Shown here: positions 1 to 11,815 of the stretch, piece by piece | Numbering within the stretch: position 1 is the stretch's first letter | How the letters are laid out: each line of letters begins with the position of its first letter | Assembly (NCBI GenBank): GCA_030562195.1 | Contig: CM060201.1 | Coordinates: 24,720,067 to 24,784,066 of the forward strand | Origin: Nipponacmea schrenckii | Lineage: Eukaryota; Mollusca; Gastropoda; Lottiidae | DNA: 64,000 nucleotides | Direction: 5' to 3' | Position numbers and translations under genes: made by a program | Notes under the pieces: model-generated | The model's input: only the letters and a program-made list of their open reading frames with translations | Databases searched by the model: none | Told to the model about the DNA's origin: nothing

Positions 1-370
1 GTGAGTTTGAATATTGTAGTGGGAAGGGCTTGTTCTTCAAAATGAGTCATGTAAACGTCAGTGATAAGGGGGGAGAAAGGGCGCTTGCCATGGGTATGCC
101 TTGTAGTTGTTCATAAAGTTCATCATCACCAACTGAAATAAATGAAGTGTGAACATCTCTGAGTAAGGATAATGATGCCGTTGGTAATTAATTTGGTGTC
201 AAGGGGGCAGGTTCTGGATTCGGTCACGGAGAATGGGCATGACCTCTTGGTGTGGGATATTGGTAAATAATTCAAATAAGTCAAATGATACTAGTTGTCC
301 AGTGTGGTTGGCGTCTTTGAATATGCGGAGTTTTTAATGAAGGATGATGAAGCAGTTGATTTATCTACCA
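1..370 (-). mobile_element. Penelope-like element reverse transcriptase fragment (decayed)
   Basis: Read on the minus strand this stretch gives a degenerate reverse transcriptase. About 150 bp in (near 240-300) is a motif-A-like segment reading SFDLFELFTNIP. It is followed by a PILRDRIQNLPP-like stretch, an in-frame stop, and then, in the segment near 20-110, a motif resembling the palm region of Penelope RTs (a PMAS-LSPL core, then an aromatic-rich YMTHFEEQAL stretch). The order and wording match the Penelope/Athena class rather than LTR or LINE RTs. The copy is broken by stops and runs off the left edge of the window, so no intact ORF is present. It is inverted relative to the fragment at 371-830. 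Assignment to the PLE class is from remembered motif patterns, not from a search. Confidence 0.6.
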
Positions 371-830
371 ATATCCCTCGTCAAGAAACCGTGTCCATTC
401 TAAGTGACCGAATCCAGGACCTGCCCCCTTGACACCAACTTAACTATCAACAGCATCCTAAACGTTACGTTATTAATAAATAATATATAAATATGAATAT
501 TCCGCCACACGAAATTAAGAAAGAAGCCCATAGCATCAGTGAAGTAGGCGAAATACAATGAAATTCTTTCTCGACTTTGATGATAAAAGCGATTTGACAT
601 TTCAATGTAATGGATCATAATATCCCTGTTGTTGACCCTCACTGGTTAATTGACATCCGTTTCTAGACATCAAAATCAAAGGAGTGGGAACTTCATTATC
701 TATCAGTGTACACGGGAAACCCACTCACACTTCACTTCAATAACAACGATCTCAGCCAATTCAAGAAGGCATAATATCTCATCTGGTGTGACTTAACATG
801 AAAAGAGATGGCAAATAAATTACCGGAGAC
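371..830 (+). mobile_element. Second Penelope-like RT fragment, inverted relative to the first
   Basis: On the plus strand positions about 355-470 repeat the same STNIPRQETVSILSDRIQDL-type motif found inverted at 180-300, with the same stop immediately after the LPP. Further on, about 660-830, the reading becomes FLDIKIKGVGTSLSISV followed by GKPTHTSLQ and, after a stop, a QEGIISHLV stretch. This resembles the Penelope C-terminal RT segment (usually FLD-x-x-I ... VYRKPTHTD ... LHF ... H...GII..L). The two fragments therefore look like pieces of one family lying head to head. Multiple stops make it a relic. Confidence 0.55.
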
Positions 831-2400
831 GGTCCATTACAATTTTCGGTTGGTAGTGATGGAGTTGCTTCCCCTTAACTTATATTTCCCGAATCTTCCA
901 GTATAACCGTAATATAACCTTATGTAATATATACCAAGGTGTTGGAGATGTATGGTTGTCTAAATAGATGTACAGCTCCGTATGGAGCCCCAAAGTGATA
1001 TTGAACCGAAAGAAAACCAGGCTGTGAAGCCAGTGCGATGGTGCAGGGGCGTTATCTATAAAATGTCTAAAATTGGAGGGGTGCAAAATTGAGGTATATC
1101 TCGCGGAAGCGAGGCCCGAAGTGTCACCCTCTATGTACGCCACTGCTCTTTTGCATAAAGCAACCACCAAGGCCACCACCAGGTAACTGCAGACACTCAC
1201 TATCAGCTGTGAAGAGTGTTCCGGATCCACTGAGCCATCAGTAATTACGTATTTCGACTTTGGCGAAAACGTATTGTAATTGTTCGGATTATTTTATTTT
1301 ATTTTATTTTTTTTTTTGTAATTCTTGGATGAGTTTGCAGACAAACTGGTAAAAGGTGCAGAAATTCTAAATCTACAGTTGATCTTAGAATGATTTCAAT
1401 TATCAAATAAAACAAAACCGGAAGTTCTATCTCTGACAGGAAGTGAGAACCGGAAGTTCAGGTTTTTTTGCTTTAGCAAGTTTATTTTCAGTTCGATTTT
1501 GACCGGATTTTCAGATTTGAAAACTTCAATGTATTTGTCAACTAACAATTATAGGTTTTATGCAATTAGGTTAAATATTTTACCCACGATTTGCAATTCA
1601 ATATTCAAGGGTCATCGGCAAAAATTTCAGACCGTGATTTCTCCTTTAATATTATTGGTAAAATTTTGAAACTTTACCAGTTGATAGGCGATATGTTTAT
1701 AATTTTTGAAAAAATGTGAAAAAAAAATTCCACTTCCGGTTTAGCCTCAAATGACGTAATTACGTAACTTCCGGTCTATAACTGCTAGGTGAAAAGTGAA
1801 AACTGTTTTATAAATAACAATCAATAGTAATTGATTTGACCTAAATAATTAGGTCAAGCTGCCATATCGGCCGCCATTTTGAATTTTCGTTACAATTCTT
1901 AAATCCGAAATTCAGACACTACTGATAGACCGATTTTGATGAAATTTAGCACATAGATACAATGGATCATTATCTACCTTTTCTTGGAGACCGATTTTCA
2001 AATTTCGTATTTTCTTTCGAATTATTTAAATTTCGATTTTTTCAAAATTAGGTCACTTTAACGGGTACGGAAGGTGTGACCCACTTAATCTATGACCTTG
2101 AAAATGAGGTCAAATAATATTCAATATATTGTCTACGAGTAGATATTTTTTAATTTGGCTTACTTAAAAAATTCATAGAGATAAGTGTACTTAAATACAG
2201 CAAAAATTGATAATTTTCATATTTTCGCCATTATTAACCGTTACGGAAGGTGTGACATAATTATTTTATGACTTTGAAAACTAGGTAAAATGATATTCAA
2301 TATATTGTCTAGAAGTAGGTCATTGCAAATTTAGCCTACAAAATATTTTAAGGCTCTCGAAATACGTTCATAATTGTAAGCAATTCTAGTTTATATCTTG
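831..2400. other. Intergenic; one 116-codon open frame and a 176-bp tandem duplication
   Basis: No convincing gene. A minus-strand open frame (880-1230) has a hydrophobic N-terminal run but no recognisable motif, and I do not call it coding. From about 2062 and again from about 2238 a block of roughly 90-175 bp is repeated. Both copies contain TACGGAAGGTGTGAC, a 'tatgacc/tttgaaaa' stretch and ATATTCAATATATTGTCTA, spaced 176 bp apart. The surrounding sequence (about 1380-2060) has several CCGGAAGT motifs (1421, 1452, 1734, 1770) and a GGCCGCCATTTTGAATTTT stretch, which looks like an old dispersed repeat. Confidence 0.5.
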
Positions 2401-3385
2401 TCATCGTAACAAACAATTGCCAACCGAACACTACATCCGGCGTTTAGCATATGGGTTACTAGCTATATCAGCAAATCGGTAATTCAGTAAACACCCACCC
2501 CTCCAAACACACCCTTTCCATTAATCATATTCGATTCTTTGCGTGTAACTTGTGTCGTCTTCACAATACCAAGCTCTTATTTGATGTTAAAGCTGAGACT
2601 GCTATCTAAAAAAGCCATTGATATACTACGAGTAAATTAATATGGGATTATGATATTGATGTTTCGCTTTGACACCAGGTGTTAGCGATCGATAGACAAG
2701 ACAAAACCGTGTCAACTACAACATTCATTTGTCATATCTATATACATATATTGTTGTGTTTAATTCATTTGCTATTAACGATTACCATTACTAACTACGG
2801 ACATGACTTGCATTCACCCAAGTGAGCCTCCTGTATGGCAGTGACGGTTACTCGTGATCTCAAGGAAAGGCAGTTCGCAGTATTGCTCTCAAATGTAAAA
2901 CTGGGTGTGTCCAAGGTCACGTTTGTGTTGTACATGTGAGATCTAATTACAATTCACTCCCAGGTAAGCAGTGTTCGTGCAGATTTCGTTTTGTTTATTC
3001 GGATATATTGATTACTTGATGGAGGTGCATAACTTTTAATCTATATATCGGAAATGAAAGAGAGTTTCTCTGCTCCCGGAAATGCTATTCGTATGTAGGT
3101 AAGTACCCCTTTTGTAAGGGTATATAATTAGCGTACGTTGTTCTATGGGTTAACATTAGGTACATGGCTTTGTTTTGAGTTATAAATTGTAATCTATATA
3201 TTCTAATCATAGAGTTTTATGTATTAATCAATTAATTTCTTCAATGTCTAAAGTATAAGTGAATCACTATCGTTTCTTGTTGCTAAAATAAGAAAATTTG
3301 TTTTGGATGAGCGTGTCCTGTTAGTAATTGAGATTTACCCTATATTCATTCTAATAAAAAAGGAAATTAGTAGAAAGGAAATTCT
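2401..3385. other. Intergenic, no feature seen
   Basis: AT-rich single-copy-looking DNA with no long open frame, no repeat family member and no exon-like block that I can recognise. Confidence 0.4.
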
Positions 3386-4035
3386 TTAAGAAATGCAATA
3401 AAATAGAATAGAATATACAATATATTATAATAGAATATAATGGAATGTAGAATAGAATTTAGAAAGGAATAAAAATATAAGTGAATATAGAGATTTGGAT
3501 ATAGATTAGAATATAGAATTGATAACGTAATTTAGAATAGAATGGAATCTAGAATGGAACATGGAAGAAAATAGATTAGAATGGAATTTAAAATATGATT
3601 GAATATAGAGATTGGAATAGAATAGAATAGAATGGAATATGATATGGAAAATAGAACGCGATATAGAATGGAATCTAAAATGGAATAGAATAGAACGGAA
3701 CATAGAAGAAGATAGAATAGAATGTAATTTAGAATATGATTGAATTTAGAGATTTTGAAAAGAATAAAATGGAATATTTTATGGAATATAGTACGTAATA
3801 TAGAATGGAATCTGAAATGGAACATAGAAGAGAATAGAATAGAATGGAATATAGAAGAGAATAGAATGGAATACAGAAGAGATTAGAATAGAATAGAATG
3901 GATACAGATTGGAATAGAATAGAATGGAATATAAAATAGAATATTATGGAATTTAATATAGAATAGAATAGAATAGAATGGAATATAGAAGAGAATAGAA
4001 TAGAATGGAATATAGAAGAGAAGAGAATATAGATT
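3386..4035. repeat. Pentanucleotide-type satellite, (TAGAA/TGGAA)n with ATATAGAAGAGA interruptions
   Basis: About 650 bp of degenerate AGAATAGAATGGAATATAGA motifs. The basic step is 5 bp (GAATA / GAATG). The right half, from about 3800, is more regular and shows a higher-order unit of the form AGAATAGAATGGAATATAGA. The open frames it creates on the minus strand are repetitive FHSILFYS-type peptides and are not genes. Confidence 0.9.
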
Positions 4036-4149
4036 AAAGTAGAAAAATGATCGATGTTATTGTGTAACGTCTATAAGTATTCTAATAAGCTGATTACAGA
4101 AAAAGGGTATTAGCTTAAGATTATATACAAGTACATTAAAGTCACGCTG

Positions 4150-4415
4150 TGTACTATTTTTGGTGCCCAAGTGGCTTAGTGCTGTTTATGAATATCAAAA
4201 TACTAGATATTTGGCTGACATTAATGCCAGTGTTATGGATGGGACAATAAACCATGGACTAGAGGCTGTGCACGTTAAAGATCCCTCAACATTTGAAAAA
4301 GATTATACTAATGCCGCTGTAAAATTTCCCTCATTGCACCCTTGTGTCACTGCCCGTCTTCATTATCCCTTTAGTTGACTAGAAGAGTAGGACGTAAAAC
4401 TCCATTCATTTCATT
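4150..4415 (+). mobile_element. SINE family A copy, 3' portion
   Basis: The stretch GGGACAATAAA...ACGTTAAAGATCCCTC, then a TTTCCCTCATTGCACC block and a GTAGGACGTAAAACTCCATT end followed by CATTTCATTTC, is shared in the same order with the copies at 23640-23885, 33560-33765 and 48740-48960 and in reverse with 40405-40605. The open frame of 72 codons lying over it is a by-product. The 5' tRNA-like head is missing or diverged here. Confidence 0.7.
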
Positions 4416-5062
4416 TCTATTCTTTCTGATATTCATTTAGAGTTTGCCAGATGATCATCTGCTTTAGTCCGATGCCTGAAATATTAAAAAATCTATATGG
4501 ATAGAACGTGTATGTGGCGTTAGTAAAATTGACGTATTGTGACATTAATAATATCTATACTAAGGTAACGGTTTAGTGACAATAACAACACATAGTCTTT
4601 CCAACTGGCTCATTCCCAGATCGTTTTTACTCTTGAATCACCTTAAAGTCAATAGAAAAATCTTTCTTTAACCACCGTTATTTATTTACATCAGTCTTGT
4701 TTTGGCTTTCAATTCACTTTGTAATGGACATTGAATCGCAAAAAAGATTTTTGAAGCGTCTTCTGGAGTAGTGTCTTTTGGACTGTAAGTTTGGAAAACA
4801 GTGAATCTATTTGATGATACTGAATTAGGTGTGTGATTTTAAATTATTCACAGACAAATCGGAGAAAAAATTCTGGATTATTGAAGATGTGGATTTTACA
4901 GGTGGTGGTTTTGGGAAAGAGGATATGTTTAGATTAGTCAGTTGAATCTGCGATAGTCTACGATCGAGGACTAACATAGAGAGAAATAATTATTTCGGGA
5001 TCTAATACTAAAAATATTATAGTCGTTTCTGTTTAAGTAAGGGCAAATAGTGATTTACTGTT
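4416..5062. other. Intergenic, no feature seen
   Basis: No open frame, RNA gene or repeat copy recognised between the SINE and the 59-bp array. Confidence 0.4.
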
Positions 5063-6512
5063 CCAGGTTGGTTATTTTATTAATTAACAATATAACTAAT
5101 GGGAGGTTGTCTGTCTCTGTTCCAGGTTTTGTTACAGAATATTTAATAATAATACTAATGGGTGGTTGTCTGTCTCTGTTACGGGTATTTTTACAGAGAA
5201 TTAACAATATAACTAATGGGAGGTTGTCTGTTTCTGTTTCAGGTTTTTTACAGTAGATTTACCAGTATAATTAATTTGTTGTCTGTCTCTGTTCCAGGTT
5301 ATTTTACAGAAGAATTGACAATGTAACTAATGAGAGGTTGTCTGTTCTGTTCCAGTTTTGTTACAGAAGAATTAAAATATAACTAATGGGTGGTTGTCTG
5401 TCTCTGTTCCGGGTCATTTTTTAGAAGAATTAATAATATAACTAATGGGTGATTATTTTACAGTAGAATTAACAATATAACTAATGGGAGGTTGTCTGTT
5501 TCTGTTTCAGGTTTTTTACAGAAAAATTTACAATATAACTAATTGGTTGTCTGTCTCTGTTCCAGGTTATTTTACAGAAGAATTAACAATGTAACTAATG
5601 GGAGGTTGTCTGTCTCTGTTCCAGGTTATTTTACAGAAGAATTGACAATGTAACTAATGAGAGGTTGTCTGTCTCTGTTCCAGATTTTGTTACAGAAGAA
5701 TTAAAATGTAACTAATGGGTGGTTGTCTGTCTCTGTTCCAAGTTATTTTACAGACAAATTAACAATATAACTAAAGGGGGGTTGTCTGTCTCTGTTCCAG
5801 GTTATTTTACAGAAGAATTAACAATGTAACTAATGGGTGGTTGTCTGTCTCTGTTCCAGGTTATTTAACAGAAGAATTGACAATATAACTAATGGGAGGT
5901 TGTCTGTCTCTGTTTCAGGTTATTTTACAGAAGAATTAACAATGTAACTAATGGGTGGTTGTCTGTTTCTGTTCCAGGTTATTTTACAGAAGAATTAACA
6001 ATGTAACTAATGGGTGGTTGTCTGTCTCGGTTCCAGGTTATTTTACAGAAGAATTGATAATGTAACTAATGGGTGGCTGTCTGTCTCTGTTCCAGTTTAT
6101 TTTACAGAAGAATTAACAATGTAACTAATGGGTGGTTGTCTGTCTCTGTTCCAGGTTATTTTACAGAAGAATTAACAATGTAACTAATGGGTGGTTGTCT
6201 GTCTCTGTTCCAGGTTATTTTACAGAAGAATTAACAATGTAACTAATGGGTGGTTGTCTGTCTCTATTCCAGGTTATTTTACAGAAGAATTGATAATGTA
6301 ACTAATGGGTGGCTGTCTGTCTCTGTTCCAGTTTATTTTACAGAAGAATTAACAATGTAACTAATGGTGGTGGTTGGTTCTGTTTTTTCTGTTCCCAGGT
6401 TATTTTACAGAAGAATTAACAATGTAACTAATGGGTGGTTGTCTGTATCTGTTCCAGGTTATTTTACAGAAGAATTAACAATGTAACTAATGGGAGGTTG
6501 TCTGTCCCGATC
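5063..6512 (+). repeat. 59-bp minisatellite with splice-acceptor-like core, about 24 copies
   Basis: The unit reads approximately AACAATGTAACTAATGGGTG + GTTGTCTGTCTCTGTTCCAG + GTTATTTTACAGAAGAATT, 59 bp between successive copies (for example 6121 to 6180). Copies in the left third (5063-5560) are the most diverged and include deletions. Those from about 5800 are nearly identical. Each unit contains a pyrimidine-rich tract ending in CAG (a 3' splice-site shape) and a second TTTTACAG. The last unit runs into unique DNA that ends in TTCAAG followed by GTAAGT at about 6560. Confidence 0.95.
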
Positions 6513-8880
6513 ATCTTTTACGGTCAATAAAAGTAATGCTGAATACTATGGTTCAAGGTAAGTTTTTTTTTGTTAAAAAAGTTTAATGATGGCTCAAAGT
6601 TACCGTAACAACCAGTCTTTTATTTTGTTTGCCCCCTTAGATTTTCGTTTGCTTAAATAGTTCTGCTCCTTATAAAAAGGGTTTAGCTTATAATTCATAT
6701 ACGCCACATTAAGATTTATGCGATTGTCTTTCTTAATGATCTTAACAATCACCTCATTTCTTAAACACGACGTTTCGACAAGACCCTACTGGTCGTTATC
6801 ATGTGATCCATAGTTGTCATGCTTAATGGTACAGAATGTTTAGAATTGTATATATTATGCTTGTTTATGAGTTGCGTCAATAAAACGAGGCCCTGCTTGA
6901 GAAAGTAATAAGTTCACCATACCAACGTATGAACGAATCTGAATTACAAAGGTCACTAAAAGTTGACCACTGGCCTGTCCAATTGACCACTGGATGAGTT
7001 CCAGTATTTATCTTAGTATTAGACAGGATCTGTTGACCATCGAAAATAACATGAAGTAAACCACTAAAGGTGAAAGGTTTAGAATACAGGTGACGATCAG
7101 ATGAAAGGAAAATGACGGCGACGGCGAACATGGCCATTTTGACCAACGGCCATCGCATTCAAATTGAATTCCTACCATACCTTGACTTCTTCCAGATGAT
7201 CATGCTATATGGTTTCAAATTATATTAATAAAATAGTGCCGATGGCTTTACAATCATTTTGAGTTGTAAGTTTGCATACCCAATAAACACACATCAATCA
7301 AATTGGTTTCAAATTTCGACTGAAATAAATGACGCATAATAACACATTGCCGATATTTATATTTTTAAGTTCGACTTCGATTACTATATTCTGAAGCCGA
7401 TATTAAAATAATCGCTGAATTCGATTTTTATACAAAAGTACGAACATAGAAGGTAAAATACCACCATACTGTGTACTAAATAAATCTTGTACAAATAGTA
7501 CTTTAGTATAATTAGAACTACTAACGGTCAATATTAAAAGTAACTGACCACATACTATAATCCTATTGGTCTCAATATACCGAAATCTTCTGTCAGTTCT
7601 TATTTGTGAATTCTTATAAGCGTTTTAATACAGAACTGAATCAAACATTGTACACAAGGAGTTACCTAAGCGTGTTTGGGGAGGTCGTGGGTCCATTTGA
7701 TGGGTGTGCAAGTGCTGAACTGTAGAAGGTCGGAGGTCAATTTTCAACTCATTGGCATGATATAGGTACAACATTAAGATGGAACAACAATCGGTGTTCG
7801 TGTGTGCTACAGGCTATGCACGTGATCATGAAAACCAAAGATGTTCCTACAGTTTTCTTGTATCACAGATGTTTATATATGCAGGGATTTGAGAGGATCA
7901 TACGCTTCCAACTATATCCAATCGAAGTCCATTTACAGAATTCCTGTCGAGGGCTCTGATTTCGCTTTAACCCAAACCATCCAATCAATTCGCTGCATTT
8001 ATTAACTCTCTTGGTACAAGAAAGGTGGCCATTACAGTCAAGTTATAAGACAAACTTCGCAGCGGGTCGTCAATAATTCAGCTATAACGTACAATTCGTA
8101 GTCGTAGCAACGAATTTTCGACGTGAGAACTGGGGCGTTTTCATAAATTGAAACCTAATACAAAATTAAACCCGAACCTTTCGGACCATATATGATGATC
8201 TACATTTCCACGAGGGGTATACACGCACATTATATTCTGTTATCTGTACCGTCTCGATACGAGCCTAAAACATGGAGATACATATATTAACCGTTTCGTA
8301 AATTTTTAAATTTAGCTATGAATTATATTCGGTTGTGGATAAAGTTTTAGTTTAAACATATGACAGTATTGTTAAAAAACAGAATGATATACAAGAATTT
8401 GATGCGCAAACATAATTTTTAAGTGAACCGAACTATAGCCTTTTTCATAGATAAAAGTGTATGTTTCATACCAGCTTTGTTAAAACAGGAATTGTGCCTT
8501 AATGATTATACCAGTGTTCAACAAAGTACGATTTTGTTTTGAAGTCACCTTTGGCTCTTTAATATTAAGTATATCGAATGTTATCCCTGTTTTCTGTACG
8601 TCATACGCTTATCAATTTTCAAAAACGGAACAGTCAAAATTTTTCTTAAAGTGATTTAAAGACATTTTTTCTCAATTTTGTATGTGTATCGGTAACACCA
8701 TTCATATTTTCAATCAGACGTCTTTTGTTCCTGCAATTCTACACAGAGCATTTGATAACATGATTACATCATGGTGTAATTTAGTCTGAATGGTCTGGCA
8801 CAAACCTCTACTTTAATAAACTGATCCTTTTAATAAGAAAAAGCAAAGGATATAAAATACACATGAGAAGTTCAACCAGA
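6513..8880. other. Intergenic; small SINE-A-like remnants only
   Basis: No gene recognised. A short match to SINE family A (CAATAAAACGAGGCCC, about 6878-6895) and a diverged block near 7780-7850 (GTGTGCTACAGGCT...) are the only recurrent sequences. The minus-strand open frame 6877-7158 overlaps the first of these and has no recognisable domain. Confidence 0.4.
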
Positions 8881-8882
8881 AA

Positions 8883-8939
8883 ATGTTCTTATGGATAGCC
8901 GTTTTAATTGTGGGAGCATCTAACTTTATGTTATGGGGT
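8883..8939 (+). other. Possible orphan first exon encoding a signal peptide
   Basis: An ATG is followed by 18 further codons reading MFLWIAVLIVGASNFMLWG and then a donor-like GTATGA, leaving the frame in phase 1. The peptide has the length and hydrophobicity of a secretory signal. Both genes downstream with signal peptides (14208 and 31057) also end their first exon in phase 1. I could not find convincing downstream exons in 8.9-14.2 kb, so this may be a dead exon of a lost gene or a chance open frame. Confidence 0.25.
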
Positions 8940-11270
8940 ATGATAATTATATTTATCTACGCATGCTTAGAAGGGCGGATGTAGGCCTACTTCCTTGGAC
9001 GATTCACAATATTTACGCCCTGTTTGCGCCCAGTGTACGATAGTTCGAAACGTGCCTCTTTCCCAGCCTCTGAAAGATATATTAGCGGTTAGTAGCCGGC
9101 AACTACAAAATAAGTTTCAGAGGCTGGAATAGAGACAGATATTTCGGTCTAAGTGTGCCTTCTTTATTTCGACCAACGACTGACCTCGGTTAACTCACCA
9201 TAAGCACTATGGTCTGAAAAATTAATAGAAAAAAAAAAAACAGTTTAATTTTTCCATATTTATCTGCGAAGTGGAATAGCACCTCAAATAGTTATATACC
9301 ATAGTTTTACAATGTATTCTGCTTGATAAAAACATCAGCACAAAATTATCTCTTCTTTTTGTTTGATCAAAGTGTTAACAGAGTACTAAATGAGCTAATA
9401 CAAACTGAATGTTGATGATAATTAATTTATCTTTGATCAATAGTTCATAAGACCAATAACAATACACGTTATATTATATATGTAGATTTACAATAGATAT
9501 ATGATATTCATGTACTTGATTACGTTTAAAGCTGGATGCCGCCCTAATGTAGTTCTTGCTCACATTACAGTTATCATTAAAACTTGATACAAGTTAATTC
9601 GTTCCATATAATGAAAATATGGTTCTATTTCCATAAACATAAATAGTTTCGTTTTATTAGTATTTTCAAATTTCGCACTATTTGATACTTCCGGTTATTG
9701 AATGGGATTTATGACAACTTTTTTATCTTTCTTGTGATACCTGCCAAGTCAAGTATCAAATATTTAAAAAAAATTATCAAAAGATCGACAATGTTCCTTG
9801 CTCTTAATTAAACATTCACGGGATAGCCATCTTTAATCTTTCAATGATGGTTCAGGAATCATTAAATAAATAGAAGTAATTATCATCCTATCCTTAATGA
9901 CTTTGGGTGTGGCAATTTAACTAAGTGTCTGTGCGTGCTTCGTTAACCTTGATTCTGACAGTAATCACTGGAAAATAGGTTCTTGATTCTGTTTCCTAAT
10001 ATAGGTTATGGAAGTTCGGCAATGGGATACCCGAAATTCGTTTTTCTTATTTATGTTAAGAGTTGGCTCTGGTTAAGGGTGGTATAGGAGATGCTCTCCT
10101 ATATAAGAAATGGCTCTAGTGTTAAGGTGATATGAGAAAAGTATTCTCACAAAAAGCACGGGCTTCGGTCATAGAGCAAGAACTATATATTTCGAAGTGC
10201 TGTTAGTTTAGTAAGTAAATAGAAATAAACAAGATAATAATTTGGCGGTACCGACTTATAGTGATCATCTGAAAGAAATATCGAAGAAATGTATATACAA
10301 AGTTCTCCTTACATTTCCCACTTAAAAAGAAAGCATATTTGTTATAATTAATTTTAAGAATGATGATAGGCCTGTAGTTCAATATCTAAAATATAAAAAT
10401 ATAGTATAGGCTACATTCTGAAATGAACTATTTAGTCAATGTCATATTATAGAAGGACTAATGTAGGGGGGGGGGGGTATTGGTTAGTAAAGGGATGGGG
10501 TGGTTTCGATCAAGTCTGCCATGGACTAAATGGTTACTCAAGTTTTTATTTCGCCTATAGGCTGTCACAAGTCTCTTCGTGTATACATGGGGGTATTTTT
10601 CTTGCAATCGTGTGTAATAATCCTTAACAATAAGGGCGACATTTGTTGCAGTGTGGTTGTATGTGACTACAAATGGGATGATTTGGTTATCATGCTGAAT
10701 ATTCAACCCATTGGGTTATACTGTGCCAAGTTGGTCCATCCAATAACGCTCGCGTTGTAATCTTCGGTGTTAAGGCTTGATGTTCGGAAGAGTTGGTGCA
10801 GATTCAATCTTATACAGAAGAGAAAATACGAAGTTTCAGTTTAAAGCAATACGTCTCCTTGGGACTCCTCTGAGCTAATCTCGAGTGAAGTTGTCCAAGG
10901 TGATGTTGCGGTGTAAACCCTATCCATGTAGCCGATCTATATTTCTGATACAGATGTTGAAGTTTTCTTGCTACATTACCTATGATAATTTGTTTCAATG
11001 GCTTCAAAATATGTGTATGTGTGATGGAAAGGTAGGACATGTCATTTCATTCCATTTCAGTTTTCTTTAACATGTCCAAACATTTATCTGTTGTAGAAGT
11101 CGGCCGATAGTATTCAGTGTATTAGATGCTGAGGTAGTTTTAAGAGATACTGAAATCGGTACCTATTTATTATATAAAGATATAGACACAGAGAAGATTT
11201 ACCTGTCAGTTATGTAAGTACTATTTACACTAAATATTCAATAAGACACCGAGTACTTGGCTTCTTGTAC
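8940..11270. other. Intergenic; one short inverted repeat
   Basis: No coding exon recognised. A 13-bp inverted repeat (CCAGCCTCTGAAA at about 9063-9075 and its complement TTTCAGAGGCTGG at about 9115-9127) could form a hairpin with a loop of roughly 39 bases. A poly-G run lies near 10467-10476. Short open frames at 10.4-11.1 kb overlap on both strands and look like noise. Confidence 0.4.
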
Positions 11271-11440
11271 TGTTCAATGCTATGTGATATCATTATAACG
11301 CTGTCCAACAAACGCTATTTGACATCATTATAAGACTTTTCAATAAATGCCATGTGACATCATTATAACGGTGTTCAATAAAAGCTGCACGTGTGATTTC
11401 ATTATAACGCTGTTGAATATACGCTTTGTGACATAATCTA
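11271..11440. repeat. Degenerate tandem repeat, roughly 45-50 bp, three to four copies
   Basis: The phrase TGACATCATTATAA, followed by a CGCTGTTCAATAAACGC-like block, recurs at about 11280, 11345, 11395 and 11430 with substitutions and small indels. No coding role is apparent. Confidence 0.6.
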
Positions 11441-11737
11441 ATACACACTGTGTGCTATCACACGGAACATGTATGACTGTTATGTTGACTTTCGACGATG
11501 TTAAAATAATATTTCACCTTGAGATTTAAATACATTCGGTAGGCTAAAATTCTATATTTTATAAATTTGAAAACTTTTCAGAGCTCCAAACCAAAAAATA
11601 CGCCATCATCGCATAATGGAAATAGAGAAGTTGTTTTATTTAGAGAAACAGCCGTACCCTTATTTAGATTCTATAATACTGTATCATAGAAAACATAAAT
11701 TACGCGGCGTCAAATTAACACAAAGGGTAAGTATATT

Positions 11738-11815
11738 AAATGAAATGAATAGAGTTTTATGTCCTACTATTTTGCACCTCATGGGCTAATGCAGACAGTA
11801 AATGGGTGGATTTCT
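11738..11815 (-). mobile_element. SINE family A, 3' end (reverse orientation)
   Basis: AAATGAAATGAATAGAGTTT, TATGTCCTACTATTTTGCAC and CTCATGGGCTAATGCAGACA are the reverse complement of the family A tail (compare 4320-4415). Only the 3' end is recognisable. Confidence 0.6.

Noticed and set aside
880..1230. 116-codon minus-strand open frame with a hydrophobic N-terminus
   Set aside because: No recognisable domain, no splice context and next to a decayed retroelement; it may be part of the element or chance.
11096..11213. Exon-like block ending YLLYKDIDTEKIYLSVM before GTAAGT, resembling the end of the B-first exons
   Set aside because: It lacks the cysteines, the incoming phase does not fit, and no partner exon follows; the resemblance is short enough to be chance.
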